In this document: piece after piece, positions 1 to 9,218 of the stretch | Position numbering within the stretch: position 1 is the stretch's first letter | Layout of the letters: each line of letters starts with the position of its first letter | Assembly: GCF_039595935.1 (NCBI RefSeq) | Contig: NZ_JBCNKR010000004.1 | Location: 805,001-869,000, forward strand | From: Flavobacterium sp. | GTDB taxonomy: Bacteria; Bacteroidota; Bacteroidia; Flavobacteriales; Flavobacteriaceae | Direction: 5' to 3' | DNA length: 64,000 bases | The notes under the pieces: model-generated | Database searches by the model: none | Told to the model about the DNA's origin: nothing | What the model saw: the letters and a program-made list of their open reading frames with translations, nothing else | Position numbers and translations under genes: made by a program

Positions 1-320
1 TTGAAGACCCAATGGATGCCCTTTCTTACCTTTCCAATTCGAAGGTGAGGCCTTTCCTTATTTTGTCAGATATCAATATGCCCAAGATTAATGGCTTTGA
101 ACTCCGCGAACAGATACTTGCCCTGGCGGAAATCCGCGAGAAATGTACTCCTTACATCTTTCTTTCCACCTCGAAAAACCCGGAAAATGTACTCAGGGCG
201 TACCGCTGCCAAGTACAGGGATACTTTAGGAAAGAAGAAGACTTCTCAGTCTATCAAGCCATGATAAAAAACATTGTGGAATACTGGCGCCTAAGCCTTA
301 CTCCGGGATCAGCACTGTAA
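1..320 (+). CDS. Response regulator receiver protein, 5' end cut off
   Basis: C-terminal part of a CheY-like receiver domain. The open frame runs in from the left edge (frame beginning at base 3), so the first third of the protein is missing. The phospho-acceptor segment LSDINMPKINGFEL is visible, followed by the conserved Ser/Thr strand (FLSTS) and a Lys-containing C-terminal segment (GYFRKEEDF). No output domain follows before the stop, so it is a stand-alone receiver. It lies convergent to another single-domain receiver on the opposite strand. The kinase partner is not in view. The family is clear; the signalling role is unknown. Confidence 0.8.
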   Translation, partial: EDPMDALSYLSNSKVRPFLILSDINMPKINGFELREQILALAEIREKCTPYIFLSTSKNPENVLRAYRCQVQGYFRKEEDFSVYQAMIKNIVEYWRLSLTPGSAL

Positions 321-415
321 AAAACACATCTGCTTTATTTATATTGTACGAATCCGCCCGCTGAACTTCAGGTAAAATCTGTTGCGGCTTTCTATTTTTT
401 TTCTTGCTCGAAACA

Positions 416-808
416 TCAAAATGGCTTTGGCTGCAAAAGCGAATCCAGCTGGGAAAGAAGCTCGCCAAAACTGTTGGGCTTGCTGATATAGGCAAGGATG
501 TTATGCTGCCCGATTTTGCTCTTCATGAAATCCGCTGAGGGGGTCGAGATCATCACTACAGGAATATCCTTCAGCCTTGCGTCATTTTTTAAAGAGACCA
601 GCAGCTCCAGCCCATTGATTCTGGGCATATTATAATCTAGAAAAATCAGTTCGGGCAGCTTATCAGACCCCCTGAGTTCTTCCAAGGCAGTCTGCGGACT
701 GCTCTCCCATCGCAGCAGTATGTTTTTATTGAGCTGGTCTACCGCTTCCATAAACAGCTCGGCATCTTCACGGTCATCATCGATAAGCAGAATACTTCTA
801 TATAACAT
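416..808 (-). CDS. Single-domain response regulator (CheY-like)
   Basis: A 130-residue stand-alone receiver domain. It has the acidic pocket LLIDDDRED near the N-terminus, the phospho-acceptor Asp58 in IFLDYNMPRING, a Ser/Thr switch (VMISTPS) and the conserved Lys in YISKPNSF. There is no DNA-binding or enzymatic output domain, so it probably relays phosphate or acts by protein contact. This receiver type commonly accompanies large PAS-rich histidine kinases in flavobacteria, and one such kinase is encoded about 0.8 kb downstream on the other strand. The ATG at 808 immediately precedes the first beta strand, which supports the start. Confidence 0.85.
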   Translation of the reverse strand: MLYRSILLIDDDREDAELFMEAVDQLNKNILLRWESSPQTALEELRGSDKLPELIFLDYNMPRINGLELLVSLKNDARLKDIPVVMISTPSADFMKSKIGQHNILAYISKPNSFGELLSQLDSLLQPKPF

Positions 809-1093
809 GGCGCATACATTTTTAAGCTCCTCGACTGCAGTTAAATACGGTTTTTAGTCCGATGCGGTTTGGCGCGGCAGGCAAAAAAAGATAAATCACC
901 TATACAGCCGCCCTTAAAGGTACGGCGATTTTCTGCAGCAAATGGACGCTGGCTGCCAGATGTGGAAATTTTACAACTCTATTTTGGAATTATATAAAAA
1001 AAATGCTGCCGTGAAGATTATTTTTGCGTTTTTATAGGATTTTTCATCCTTGCCTATCTGTTTTCTTTTGGTTTTAAATTAGAACTGCAGACT

Positions 1094-1288
1094 ATGAGAA
1101 CCCTACTGTTCCTTTTTTGTACACTGGCTGTCTGGGGCTGTTATCCGCAGCAGCACCATGATCCTAAAGTGCTTCTTGCCATGGAAACCTATGCTTTTTT
1201 GAAAGGACAGAGTGCCGCCCTGAAAAAGGCCGCCAGCCAATTCCCTGCCTTTGCAAAAGAATCCAAAAAAAATGGTTTAAAAAAATAG
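1094..1288 (+). CDS. Small putative lipoprotein, unknown function
   Basis: A 64-residue product with an N-terminal hydrophobic stretch ending in LAVWGC, a credible lipobox with Cys16 as the lipidation site. The mature part is about 48 residues, basic and rich in Ala and Lys, with no recognised domain. It stands alone between the divergent receiver gene and the PAS kinase. Secretion as a small lipoprotein is inferred from the N-terminus only. It could be a chance ORF, but the lipobox, coherent composition and ATG start favour a real gene. Confidence 0.5.
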   Translation: MRTLLFLFCTLAVWGCYPQQHHDPKVLLAMETYAFLKGQSAALKKAASQFPAFAKESKKNGLKK

Positions 1289-1638
1289 TCGGCTCCGGCT
1301 TCCCACAGACAAAACCTTAAAAATGCCCTTGCAGTATGAAGATGTAGTGTTTGGCATTATTTAACTAAAGTTTTATGCCGCAAATGCAGTTGAAAAACTA
1401 AAGCCTTAAAAGTGACAATTTTAAAATTTTTCATAAAAATTGTATAAAAGCTGCCACAGCGGAAAAATTAATTTTACGCAAGACAAAAACTATTTTTTTA
1501 CGCTGGCTGTTAGGCAGAAACAGCATACCGGATGACGAAGTCCGTTCCATCGGAACCGCAACAAAAAATAAAATTGCTTACTTTTACAAAACCAAAACTG
1601 TTATCCTGTATGCAGCAGCCCTTCCTAAAACTAGAAAA
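1289..1638. other. Intergenic stretch, leader of PAS kinase
   Basis: No gene is seen. The frame of the downstream kinase stays open back to about 1402 but shows no ATG and has no domain-like content, so it is treated as leader sequence. No convincing promoter or hairpin was recognised. Confidence 0.4.
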
Positions 1639-4600
1639 TTGAATCAAGACCCAAATACTTCAGACTTTTACTTTCTTCAAAATGGAGGTGAAGCCGCCGA
1701 GCTAATTGAAAATATTGACTGGGAAAGCCATACTTTGGGCACTCCGGACACCTGGCCGGAGAACCTCAAAAACACCATTGCCACAATCGTGTCCTCAAAA
1801 TTTCCGATGTTTCTCTATTGGGGTGATCAGCTGATACAGTTCTACAATGATGCCTATCGTCCCAGTTTCGGAAATGAGGGCAGACATCCCAAAGCCATGG
1901 GACAGAAAGCCGTGGACTGCTGGCCTGAAATATGGGATTTTATCCATCCGCTGATTCAAAAAGTGCTGTCAACGGGAGAAAGCATCTGGTACGACGACCT
2001 GCTGCTGCCAATATTCCGAAACGGCAAAATGGAAGACGTATACTGGACTTTCAGCTATAGCCCGATAAGGGACGACCGCCGCCAGATCAAGGGTGTATTG
2101 GTAATCTGCAATGAAACCACTGAAAAAGTAAACAGCAGACTTCATCTGCAGCAAAGCAGCGACGAGCTGGAATTTGCCATCAACGCCGCCGAATTTGGGA
2201 CTTATGACCTGGATCCAAGGACACGGCGCTTTTCTTCAAATGCAAGGCTCAAGGACTGGTTCGGGCTCAAAGCCGATCAGCAGGTGAAACTCGAACATGC
2301 CCTGGGGGCAGTCGCAGAGAAGGACCGTCAGCGTGTCACTGAATCAATTAATTATGCACTCCGATATGAATCAGGCGGGCGATACGATATTGAGTATACC
2401 ATCATCCACCCCATTACCAAAATACCGCGGATTGTGCATGCCCTTGGAAAGGCATGGTTTGACAATACTAAAACCGCATACCGCTTTAACGGCATCCTGC
2501 AGGATATCACCCAGCACCGCAAAGCAGCCCAAGAGCTTCAAAAATCAAGACAGCTCACCGATCTTACCATACAGAGCATGGGTTTGGGACTTTTCAGCGT
2601 GGATTATGCCGCTGATACCCTTGAGTATTCCGCTGAATTCAGCAGGATCCTCTCTGGAAATTTTAAACCCGGCCTGGGAAGGAAGGATTTCCTCAAATAC
2701 GTGCATCCCGATGACCTGCATCTGAGAACCGCCGCCATCAAAAGCGGCATGGAAAATGGCACCTTTAACTATGCCCCAAGGGTTATTTGGGACGACGGAA
2801 GCATACACCAAATTGCCATATCAGCGGCACGCATCATCAATTCCGAAGCAAAAGCACCGATGTTCTCCGGAACGGTCGCCGACATCACCGAGAAGGAAAA
2901 CAGCCGTCTGGCCCTTGAGCAGGCACAGTCACGTCTTGAGATGACCAAGCGGGAGGCAGACCGCCATTTTTCAAATGTAACCGACAGCTCCCCTACCGGG
3001 TTATGGCTTTCCAATCCGCAGGGAATGTTTACCTACTTCAACAAAACCCTTATTGATTTCACAGGGGTGCCCTACCAGGAACTGCTGGAGGGAAAATGGA
3101 CCTGGGTCATTGCCGAGCAGGACTATAAAAAAACCAAAGAAGCATACCTTAAGGCACTGGAGCAGAAAAGCCATTTCGATGTGCTTTTCCGGGCAAGGAA
3201 AAACAATGGGCAGCTGATCTGGTGCCGCGCCGCCGGCGACCCTTTTTATGATGCCGACGGACAGTACGGCGGCTACGCCGGGTTCTGCATGGACATCGAT
3301 GAAATAATTTCCGTGCGCCAGGCCGTTATTGAAAGCCAGAACCAGCTCACCTCGATGATCGAGCAGTCCCCCGTGGGGATCTGCCTCTTTACAGGACTGG
3401 ATATGAAGATCGAAATTGCCAATGATATAATGATTGGATACTGGGGCAAGGACAGCTCCGTGATAGGGCTTCCCATGGAAGAAGCTGTTCCCGAATTAAG
3501 GGGGCAGCCTTTTATGGATATCCTGCAGCAGGTCTACCGTACAGGCGAAACCTATTACGGCCATTCCGTACCGGCGGACCTGAAGCTCAACGGAAAAATC
3601 AGCACCTATTATTTTGAGTTTACCTATACCCCGATCCGCGACTCCAAAGGCACGATTTACGGGGTTATGGACATTGCCATTGACGTTACCGATCAGGTCA
3701 TCGCCACCAAAAAACTCGAAGAGACAAGGATGGCGCTCGCAGGGGCTATTGAACTGGCCGAACTCTCCACATGGACGCTCGATGCCGAATCTAAAACCAT
3801 TACCTGTTCGGACCGTTTTAAGGAGTGGCTCGGTTTAAGCGCCGGCACCGCAGACCGGGAAGAGTTCCTGCAGCGCATCAGCGAACCCTACAGGCATAAA
3901 GTTGCCGCGGCCCTGGAAGAGGCCCTCAGCGGTTCGGCCGAACAATTTTATGATTATGAATTTCAGATTGTAAACAAAATAACAGGACAGCAGCGCATTA
4001 TCCATGCCAACGCCCAGGTGCAGTACGGCAAGGATGATGTGGTAAAATCACTCAGCGGCACGGCGCAGGACGTGACCAAAGAAAAGGAACTCCAGCAGGA
4101 GCTTACCTTCAAGGTAAAGGAGCAGACCGCCGAGCTGCAGACTAAAAATGCCGAACTCGAGGCCAACAACCGCGAGCTTTCGCAGTTTGCCTATATCGCC
4201 TCCCACGACCTGCAGGAACCCATAAGAAAAATCAGCGTTTTTACCGATCTGCTGCAGAACAATCTGGGAAAGAACCCCGAGAAGGTAAATACTTATATCG
4301 ACAAGATCAGCTCTTCTTCCAGAAGGATGGAGAACCTCATTAAGGATGTGCTGCAGTTTTCAAAGCTCACCCATATTTCACATCAATTTGTACCGGTAAA
4401 CCTCAATACAGTGCTCAGCGAAATATTGGCAGATTTTGAACTGGTCATCGAACAGAAAAATGCCCAGGTAAGCATCGGGCAGCTTCCCCTCGTGCAGGCC
4501 ATACCGCTTCAGATGTCACAGCTTTTCGGCAATCTGCTCTCCAATGCCCTGAAATATACCAAGCCCGGCACCAGGCCCGAAATCAGCATTAACGCACAGC

Positions 4601-4893
4601 CTGTTCCAGAAGCTCAACTCAGGCTGCATGCACTGGATCTGGAACTTCCCTATATCAAAATAGAAGTGCGCGATAACGGCATTGGATTCTCACAGCAGTA
4701 CGCCGAACAGATTTTCAATATCTTCCAGCGCCTGCATGGAAACGACCAGTATTCAGGCACCGGAATCGGCCTTGCCATGTGCCGCAAGATCATGCAGAAC
4801 CATAATGGTGAAATTACTGCCGCATCGCAGGAAGGCTCAGGCACTGTTTTTACTATTATTATGCCTGCACTGCGCGAAAAAAATGGGGGATGA
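1639..4893 (+). CDS. Multi-PAS sensor histidine kinase
   Basis: A 1084-residue hybrid-free histidine kinase. The N-terminal two thirds is a chain of about five or six PAS/PAC-type sensor modules; repeated PAC endings such as GVLVICNETTEK, GILQDITQH, GTVADITEK and GVMDIAIDVTDQ mark them. A short coiled coil (about residues 820-845) leads into HisKA with the phospho-His856 in ASHDLQEPIRK. The HATPase domain has an N box (GNLLSNALKY), G1 (DNGIGF) and G2 (GTGIGLAM). There are no transmembrane helices, so it is probably cytosolic. The start is a TTG; no ATG lies upstream in the open frame. A stand-alone receiver follows after 49 bases, a likely cognate partner. The signal sensed is unknown. Confidence 0.9.
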   Translation: MNQDPNTSDFYFLQNGGEAAELIENIDWESHTLGTPDTWPENLKNTIATIVSSKFPMFLYWGDQLIQFYNDAYRPSFGNEGRHPKAMGQKAVDCWPEIWDFIHPLIQKVLSTGESIWYDDLLLPIFRNGKMEDVYWTFSYSPIRDDRRQIKGVLVICNETTEKVNSRLHLQQSSDELEFAINAAEFGTYDLDPRTRRFSSNARLKDWFGLKADQQVKLEHALGAVAEKDRQRVTESINYALRYESGGRYDIEYTIIHPITKIPRIVHALGKAWFDNTKTAYRFNGILQDITQHRKAAQELQKSRQLTDLTIQSMGLGLFSVDYAADTLEYSAEFSRILSGNFKPGLGRKDFLKYVHPDDLHLRTAAIKSGMENGTFNYAPRVIWDDGSIHQIAISAARIINSEAKAPMFSGTVADITEKENSRLALEQAQSRLEMTKREADRHFSNVTDSSPTGLWLSNPQGMFTYFNKTLIDFTGVPYQELLEGKWTWVIAEQDYKKTKEAYLKALEQKSHFDVLFRARKNNGQLIWCRAAGDPFYDADGQYGGYAGFCMDIDEIISVRQAVIESQNQLTSMIEQSPVGICLFTGLDMKIEIANDIMIGYWGKDSSVIGLPMEEAVPELRGQPFMDILQQVYRTGETYYGHSVPADLKLNGKISTYYFEFTYTPIRDSKGTIYGVMDIAIDVTDQVIATKKLEETRMALAGAIELAELSTWTLDAESKTITCSDRFKEWLGLSAGTADREEFLQRISEPYRHKVAAALEEALSGSAEQFYDYEFQIVNKITGQQRIIHANAQVQYGKDDVVKSLSGTAQDVTKEKELQQELTFKVKEQTAELQTKNAELEANNRELSQFAYIASHDLQEPIRKISVFTDLLQNNLGKNPEKVNTYIDKISSSSRRMENLIKDVLQFSKLTHISHQFVPVNLNTVLSEILADFELVIEQKNAQVSIGQLPLVQAIPLQMSQLFGNLLSNALKYTKPGTRPEISINAQPVPEAQLRLHALDLELPYIKIEVRDNGIGFSQQYAEQIFNIFQRLHGNDQYSGTGIGLAMCRKIMQNHNGEITAASQEGSGTVFTIIMPALREKNGG

Positions 4894-4942
4894 TAAAAAA
4901 TTAGGAGGGAAAATAGTATATTTACACTCCATTATTATACAT

Positions 4943-5326
4943 ATGACGACCATTTTTTTAATTGATGATGATCCAGACGACCGCGAAATCTTTGCTGAAC
5001 TGCTGGCCGAAGACCATCCCTCAATTGTACTGCAGCAAGCCATAAATGGCGCAGATGCCTTTGAAAAACTTAAATCTGAAAACTTTACAAAGCCGGATTT
5101 GATTTTTCTGGACCTCAATATGCCCATAATGGACGGGCGTACCTTCTTGCAGCACATTAAAATGGATCCGGACCTGAAGGATATACCGGTTATCATATAT
5201 ACGACATCCTCAAGTGATCTGGACAGGAATTTTGCCATGGAAAACAAGGCCGCCTTTTTCCTGACCAAACAATATTCGCTGCAGCAGCAGCGAAAGGATA
5301 TTATGGCGGCCATAAAGAACTTCTAA
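4943..5326 (+). CDS. Single-domain response regulator
   Basis: A 127-residue CheY-like receiver starting at the ATG in front of TTIFLIDDDPDDRE. The acidic pocket is DDD at residues 8-10, the phospho-acceptor is Asp57 in LIFLDLNMPIMDG, the switch Ser/Thr cluster is IIYTTSSS, and the conserved Lys is in FLTKQYS. A longer in-frame extension back to 4682 overlaps the kinase gene and is rejected. It lies 49 bases behind the PAS histidine kinase on the same strand, so the two are probably cotranscribed and work as a phosphorelay pair. No output domain is present. Confidence 0.88.
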   Translation: MTTIFLIDDDPDDREIFAELLAEDHPSIVLQQAINGADAFEKLKSENFTKPDLIFLDLNMPIMDGRTFLQHIKMDPDLKDIPVIIYTTSSSDLDRNFAMENKAAFFLTKQYSLQQQRKDIMAAIKNF

Positions 5327-5824
5327 ACTCTTGATTCCCCTTACATTGATCAACGCTATTAAAAAAAGAATTATTTCTTACAAAAAACTCCCTTTTTGAA
5401 ACTTTTAAGCTATTCTCATGGGGCTTAATTCATTAAGTGCAGACTCTACTTTACTCCAATTCGAACAGCGTAAAATCTTCTCTCAATTTTGCGTCAAAAA
5501 CTTAAAGCTTTTTTCTGCGGCGCAAAAGCAAAATTTCCTGCCATTTCATCATATTGGACTTACTGTTCCGATTTAAACAGTACTATAAAAAGAAATTTAA
5601 AAGCAGATTCATAACTAAAGCATAAAAACTAATGAGATTTAAAAAAATCTCATTAGTTTTATTACAGTTTTTTTTGAATTCAGATGCAGCGTTACCGCAG
5701 CTGAAATTTTTAAATGCATCACACACAAGGATCCAAATCGCTGTTTATTTTGAAAAAAAATTAAATAAATGTCCAAAACCGGAACACCCAGATGTCTTTA
5801 ATGAAATTTTAAAAATAATTTATT
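5327..5824. other. Intergenic stretch without a supported gene
   Basis: About 500 bases of AT-rich DNA. The only clear structure is a long perfect hairpin at 5625-5660. A 73-codon frame starting at 5632 begins inside that hairpin and is not credible. Confidence 0.5.
5625..5660. terminator. Strong perfect hairpin, terminator-like
   Basis: A 16-bp perfect stem (AAAACTAATGAGATTT and its reverse complement) closed by a 4-A loop, followed by T-rich sequence. The A/T ends make it usable as a rho-independent terminator in either direction. It lies 300 bp behind the receiver gene and 165 bp ahead of the YCII gene, so which transcript it ends is unclear. Confidence 0.5.
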
Positions 5825-6181
5825 ATGAAAAAGTTCCTATTATTACTTCATGAAGACATTGAAAAACTAAATGAGCTCTCATCAAAAGAAATGCAGCAGC
5901 TGGCTGATGCGCATATGAATTGGGCAGAGAGATTAGCCGCGGCAGGACATTTGATTTCAGGCGACGGACTGCAGGAAAAAAGTGTTTTGATCAGCGGGAA
6001 AGACTGCATCATCAAAGACGGGCCTCATCTGGAATCCAAAGAAATTATCGGCGGCTATTATTTACTGCAGGCAGACGATTTAAAAACGGCTGTCGAACTG
6101 GCCAAGGAATGTCCTGCCCATCTTTACGGAGGCACTACCGAAATCCGCCAGATAATGGAAATGGAAGAATATGGGCAATGA
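5825..6181 (+). CDS. YCII/DGPF-domain protein
   Basis: A 118-residue YCII-related (DGPF/YCGH) domain protein. The segment CIIKDGPHLESKEIIGGYYLLQADD carries the family's DGP motif and is followed by the typical ELAKECP segment. The stop codon overlaps the start of the downstream sigma factor gene by 11 bases, showing translational coupling. Genes for DGPF proteins next to ECF42 sigma factors with a TPR-like C-terminus are a known pairing, and this layout matches it. The DGPF proteins are thought to be targets or partners of the sigma factor; their biochemical role is not settled. A start at 5825 gives the family's usual length. Confidence 0.85.
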   Translation: MKKFLLLLHEDIEKLNELSSKEMQQLADAHMNWAERLAAAGHLISGDGLQEKSVLISGKDCIIKDGPHLESKEIIGGYYLLQADDLKTAVELAKECPAHLYGGTTEIRQIMEMEEYGQ

Positions 6182-7385
6182 AATGTTTTTCGGGGAAGAA
6201 AGGAATTATCGGGCATTATACGGAAAGCTGTTTGCAGCGTTATTAAATCAGTTTGGTGCAGATTATATTTCTGAAATTGAGGATGCCATTCATAATTCCT
6301 TATTAAAATCCTTAAAAATACGCAGCCAGAATACCATCCTGAAAAATATGGAAAACTGGCTTTTCATCGTTGCCCGAAATGACCTGCTGAACCAGATCAA
6401 AAAGGATAAAGAAATAAACAGTTTTTCTGCGCAACATATGGAAGGTTATGCGGCGGAAAGCTGCCAGACTGACCTGCGGCTCCAGACCGTTCTCTTTATA
6501 TCTGCTGTAGAAAATATTTCCAGCCAAGCCAAAATACTCTTTGCTCTTAAGGATATTTTTGGGTTAAGCATATCTGAAATAAGCCGCTGCACCTTGATGG
6601 GTAAAGAAGCAGTTTACAAAAGCATTGCCAGGACAAAGAAAAACATCCAGTCCCAATTTAAGGGCAAAACTGTCGAACTGGATTCAATAGCAGCCGTCAG
6701 GGAAGATATCGCCAGGGCAGAAGAAATATTTTATGCTGTTTTTAATATAGGCTATGACTGTTTTGATGAAAAGGCCCAAGGGGTTTTCAATGAAGATTTA
6801 TGCCTGGACGCAATGGCTCTGGCTAAACTTTTATACGGCCGCTATAAGTATGGCTCTACAGGCAGTCTGCTGGCCCTTTTCTGCTTTCATGCCGCAAGAA
6901 GTGCAGCCCGGGTTGTCAATGGCAGGCTCATTTCTTTTTTCAGCCAGGACCGCGAAAAATGGAATACGGAACTGATCGCTTTAGGCTTTCATTATCTTAA
7001 AAAACCCAAAACCTTAAACCGTTTTTATCTTGAAGCGGTTATTATCAGCAGGTACATGTCCATTGCGGAGCTAACACAAAATGACTGGCTTGATATTGTG
7101 AAATTACATGAAATCATGCAGCAGGTCTGCCTGTCTCCTATTGCAAGACTGAACTATTGTTTTTGTCTGGCTAAAATTGGAAAAACGCAGCAGGCGCTGC
7201 AGATTCTTTCTCAGATTGAAAAAGAGCTGCCGGCCGAACATATCTATTTTTCTCTGGTAAAAGCTAAAATCCTAAAAGAAACCAGACCTGAAGAGTCCGA
7301 TTATCTATTCACTTCGGTGCTAAGTAAAATGAACCAGAAAATAAGGAAAGAATACCTGCTGGAAAACGAGTCAGTCGGATTATAA
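6171..7385 (+). CDS. ECF42-type RNA polymerase sigma factor with C-terminal extension
   Basis: A 404-residue sigma-70 family factor, about twice the length of ordinary ECF factors. The first ~170 residues hold region 2 (FGADYISEIEDAIHNSLLKSL, WLFIVARNDLLNQIKKD) and region 4 with its helix-turn-helix (KDIFGLSISEISRCTLMGKEAVYK). The remaining ~230 residues form a helical extension with TPR-like character (LNYCFCLAKIGKTQQALQIL) typical of the ECF42 group. ECF42 factors lack a classic anti-sigma factor and are thought to be controlled through this extension. It overlaps the YCII gene by 11 bases. The inducing signal cannot be inferred. Confidence 0.85.
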   Translation: MGNEMFFGEERNYRALYGKLFAALLNQFGADYISEIEDAIHNSLLKSLKIRSQNTILKNMENWLFIVARNDLLNQIKKDKEINSFSAQHMEGYAAESCQTDLRLQTVLFISAVENISSQAKILFALKDIFGLSISEISRCTLMGKEAVYKSIARTKKNIQSQFKGKTVELDSIAAVREDIARAEEIFYAVFNIGYDCFDEKAQGVFNEDLCLDAMALAKLLYGRYKYGSTGSLLALFCFHAARSAARVVNGRLISFFSQDREKWNTELIALGFHYLKKPKTLNRFYLEAVIISRYMSIAELTQNDWLDIVKLHEIMQQVCLSPIARLNYCFCLAKIGKTQQALQILSQIEKELPAEHIYFSLVKAKILKETRPEESDYLFTSVLSKMNQKIRKEYLLENESVGL

Positions 7386-7557
7386 AATAAAAATATTTCA
7401 ATTGATATTTCTTTTTTGATTTCTACCTTTTCAGATAAGAGACATGATCTCCAGTGCAGGCTTTAGAACTGTATAAAATTAAAAAAACATTACCATTTAA
7501 ATGCCGTAAGCCTTCACTTATTTTCGCCGGGAAATCCAAACACTGAAAAGCATAAAA

Positions 7558-7581
7558 AAGCCCCTTTAAAAAAAGGGGCTT
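7558..7581 (-). terminator. Rho-independent terminator of fasciclin gene
   Basis: Inverted repeat AAGCCCC/GGGGCTT with a short A/T loop, followed on the minus strand by a run of T. It lies 25 bp past the stop of the fasciclin-domain gene on that strand. This is a textbook intrinsic terminator. Confidence 0.85.
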
Positions 7582-7605
7582 ATCGCATACAATCTCTTTA
7601 CAGTA

Positions 7606-8160
7606 TTACATCTTTGGAAGCAGGACAGCATCAACCACATGGATTACACCGTTTGACTGGTTTACGTCCGCTATGGTAACCTTAGACTTATTGCCGTTCT
7701 CGTCGCTGATATATAAATCCTTACCCTCCATCCAGGCCGTCAGCGTACCGCCGCTTACTGTTTTCAGCACTGCTTTTCCTTTTCCTGCTTTTATCGCTTT
7801 TGCAATATCGGAACTGTTCATCTTTCCTGCAACCACATGATAGGTCAGAATAGTCTGCAGCATTTTCATGTTTTCCGGTTTCAGTAAATTGTCTACTGTT
7901 CCTGCAGGAAGTTTGCCGAAGGCTTCATTGGTGGGTGCAAATACGGTGAAAGGGCCTTTTCCCTGAAGCGTCTCTACCAGTCCCGCCGCTTTTACCGCCG
8001 CCACAAGTGTGGTATGGTCCTTAGAGTTGACTGCATTTTCTATTATGTTTTTATTTGGATACATTGCTGCCCCTCCCACCATCACGGTTTTCTGGGCGTT
8101 CATCGTAAATCCGAATCCCAATGTTAAGACTGCCAAGGCTAAAAATTTTCTAGTTTTCAT
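7606..8160 (-). CDS. Secreted fasciclin (FAS1) domain protein
   Basis: A 184-residue protein with an N-terminal signal peptide (LALAVLTLGFGFTMNA before QKT) and one FAS1 domain of usual length. H1 and H2 box motifs are recognisable: FTVFAPTNEAFGKLP near residue 75 and ILTYHVVAGKM near residue 108, with the typical end NGVIHVVDAVLLP. FAS1 domains mediate adhesion or matrix contacts; in bacteria they are usually periplasmic or surface proteins of unclear ligand. It is a single-gene unit with its own terminator. The upstream gene is divergent. Confidence 0.9.
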   Translation of the reverse strand: MKTRKFLALAVLTLGFGFTMNAQKTVMVGGAAMYPNKNIIENAVNSKDHTTLVAAVKAAGLVETLQGKGPFTVFAPTNEAFGKLPAGTVDNLLKPENMKMLQTILTYHVVAGKMNSSDIAKAIKAGKGKAVLKTVSGGTLTAWMEGKDLYISDENGNKSKVTIADVNQSNGVIHVVDAVLLPKM

Positions 8161-8314
8161 AATTACATTTTTTTTTAAGTTATAAAGTCATCTACGCTGC
8201 AAACTGCTTTATGGTTTTACCACAAAAAGGAATAATCGCGAAAAAATAGGCATAAAAAACACACAGGCTTTAAAAACTGGTGTTTATCCCCAAAAAAAAA
8301 TATTTACTTTTTAT

Positions 8315-8351
8315 AATTTTTTTTGCCAATTTTTTTTGCCAATTTTTTTTT
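8315..8351. repeat. Short tandem repeat, 13-bp unit
   Basis: Almost three copies of the unit AATTTTTTTTGCC in a T-rich stretch between the fasciclin and ferritin-like genes. The runs of eight T could slip. No function is evident. Confidence 0.7.
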
Positions 8352-8395
8352 ATTAAAAAACAGCCCCAAATTAAAACCGCATCTTATAAAATTTC

Positions 8396-8426
8396 GTTAA
8401 TAACATAATATGATTATGTTATTAAC
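8396..8426. promoter_or_regulatory. Perfect 14-bp inverted repeat, probable operator
   Basis: Arms GTTAATAACATAAT and its exact reverse complement are separated by 3 bases, ending 20 bases before the start codon of the first ferritin-like gene. The position and symmetry suggest a dimeric regulator binding site or a 5'-UTR hairpin. The regulator is not identified. Confidence 0.55.
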
Positions 8427-8446
8427 CTTAATAAAAAACCTAGATT

Positions 8447-9193
8447 ATGAAAAACGAAGTTAAAATTCAGCAGGTAAACCCTTCACTTGACAGCAGAAGG
8501 AATTTCCTGAAAATCAGCGGTCTCACATTAGCTACAGCAGGTTTGGTTTTGGCCGGATGCAGCGACAATGATAATGACGATAACATGGAGGACACTTCAC
8601 TTCCGGGAATACGAAACGGTGTATTTGATTTAGGGTCAGGGGATTTCGGCGTGCTTACATATGCCTACGCCCTTGAACAATTAGAAGCAGATTTTTACAC
8701 TAAAGTGGTGAATGCCTCAAACTTCAATACGGTTTTCAGCAGTTTGGAACGTGAAGTTTTAACAGATCTGTACCACCATGAAGTGGTGCACAGGGATTTC
8801 TTTAAAGCGGCATTGACCGGAGCGCTTCCCAATCCGGGCTCTCAGCTGCTTCCCTCTTTAGCCTTTAATTACGGTTCCTTGAATTTCAACAGCCGCACTG
8901 AGGTACTGGCCACTGCAAAGGCGCTTGAGGATACGGGAGTGGCCGCCTACAACGGAGCCGGCAGATTGATAAAAACGGCTGACTACCTATTGCTGGCCGG
9001 AAAAATTGTTTCTGTAGAGGCCAGACATGCCGCCGCAATAAGAAGCCTGATCAATCCCAATTCAAAAGATTTCGCCGGAGATGATATTGTCAATATGTCA
9101 ACAGGTCTGGATGACGCAAAAGATCCTTCTAAGATCCTGCCGATTGCCGCGAACTTTATTACTACAAAATTCACGGCCAAATACCTTCCTTAA
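8447..9193 (+). CDS. Ferritin-like domain lipoprotein, twin-arginine leader
   Basis: A 248-residue protein. The N-terminus has a twin-arginine motif (SRRNFLKISG) followed by a hydrophobic stretch ending in the lipobox LAGC, so it is probably exported folded and lipid-anchored. The mature part is a four-helix ferritin-like domain (desiccation-related PCC13-62 / DUF4439-type), with Glu/His ligand-like motifs ALEQLEADFY, HHEVVHRDFF, ALEDTGVAAY and VEARHAA. Proteins of this type occur as adjacent pairs in many Bacteroidota; the next gene is its paralogue 25 bases downstream. Metal binding is inferred from the motifs; the physiological role (stress, desiccation) is not established. Confidence 0.85.
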   Translation: MKNEVKIQQVNPSLDSRRNFLKISGLTLATAGLVLAGCSDNDNDDNMEDTSLPGIRNGVFDLGSGDFGVLTYAYALEQLEADFYTKVVNASNFNTVFSSLEREVLTDLYHHEVVHRDFFKAALTGALPNPGSQLLPSLAFNYGSLNFNSRTEVLATAKALEDTGVAAYNGAGRLIKTADYLLLAGKIVSVEARHAAAIRSLINPNSKDFAGDDIVNMSTGLDDAKDPSKILPIAANFITTKFTAKYLP

Positions 9194-9218
9194 TACTAAC
9201 TGCTAAAACTTAGAAATT

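Noticed and set aside
4682..4942. Long N-terminal extension of the receiver gene
   Set aside because: It overlaps the kinase's ATPase domain in another frame; the receiver fold begins at the ATG at 4943.
5632..5853. 73-codon open frame before the YCII gene
   Set aside because: It starts inside a perfect hairpin, is low-complexity and overlaps the start of a clear family gene.
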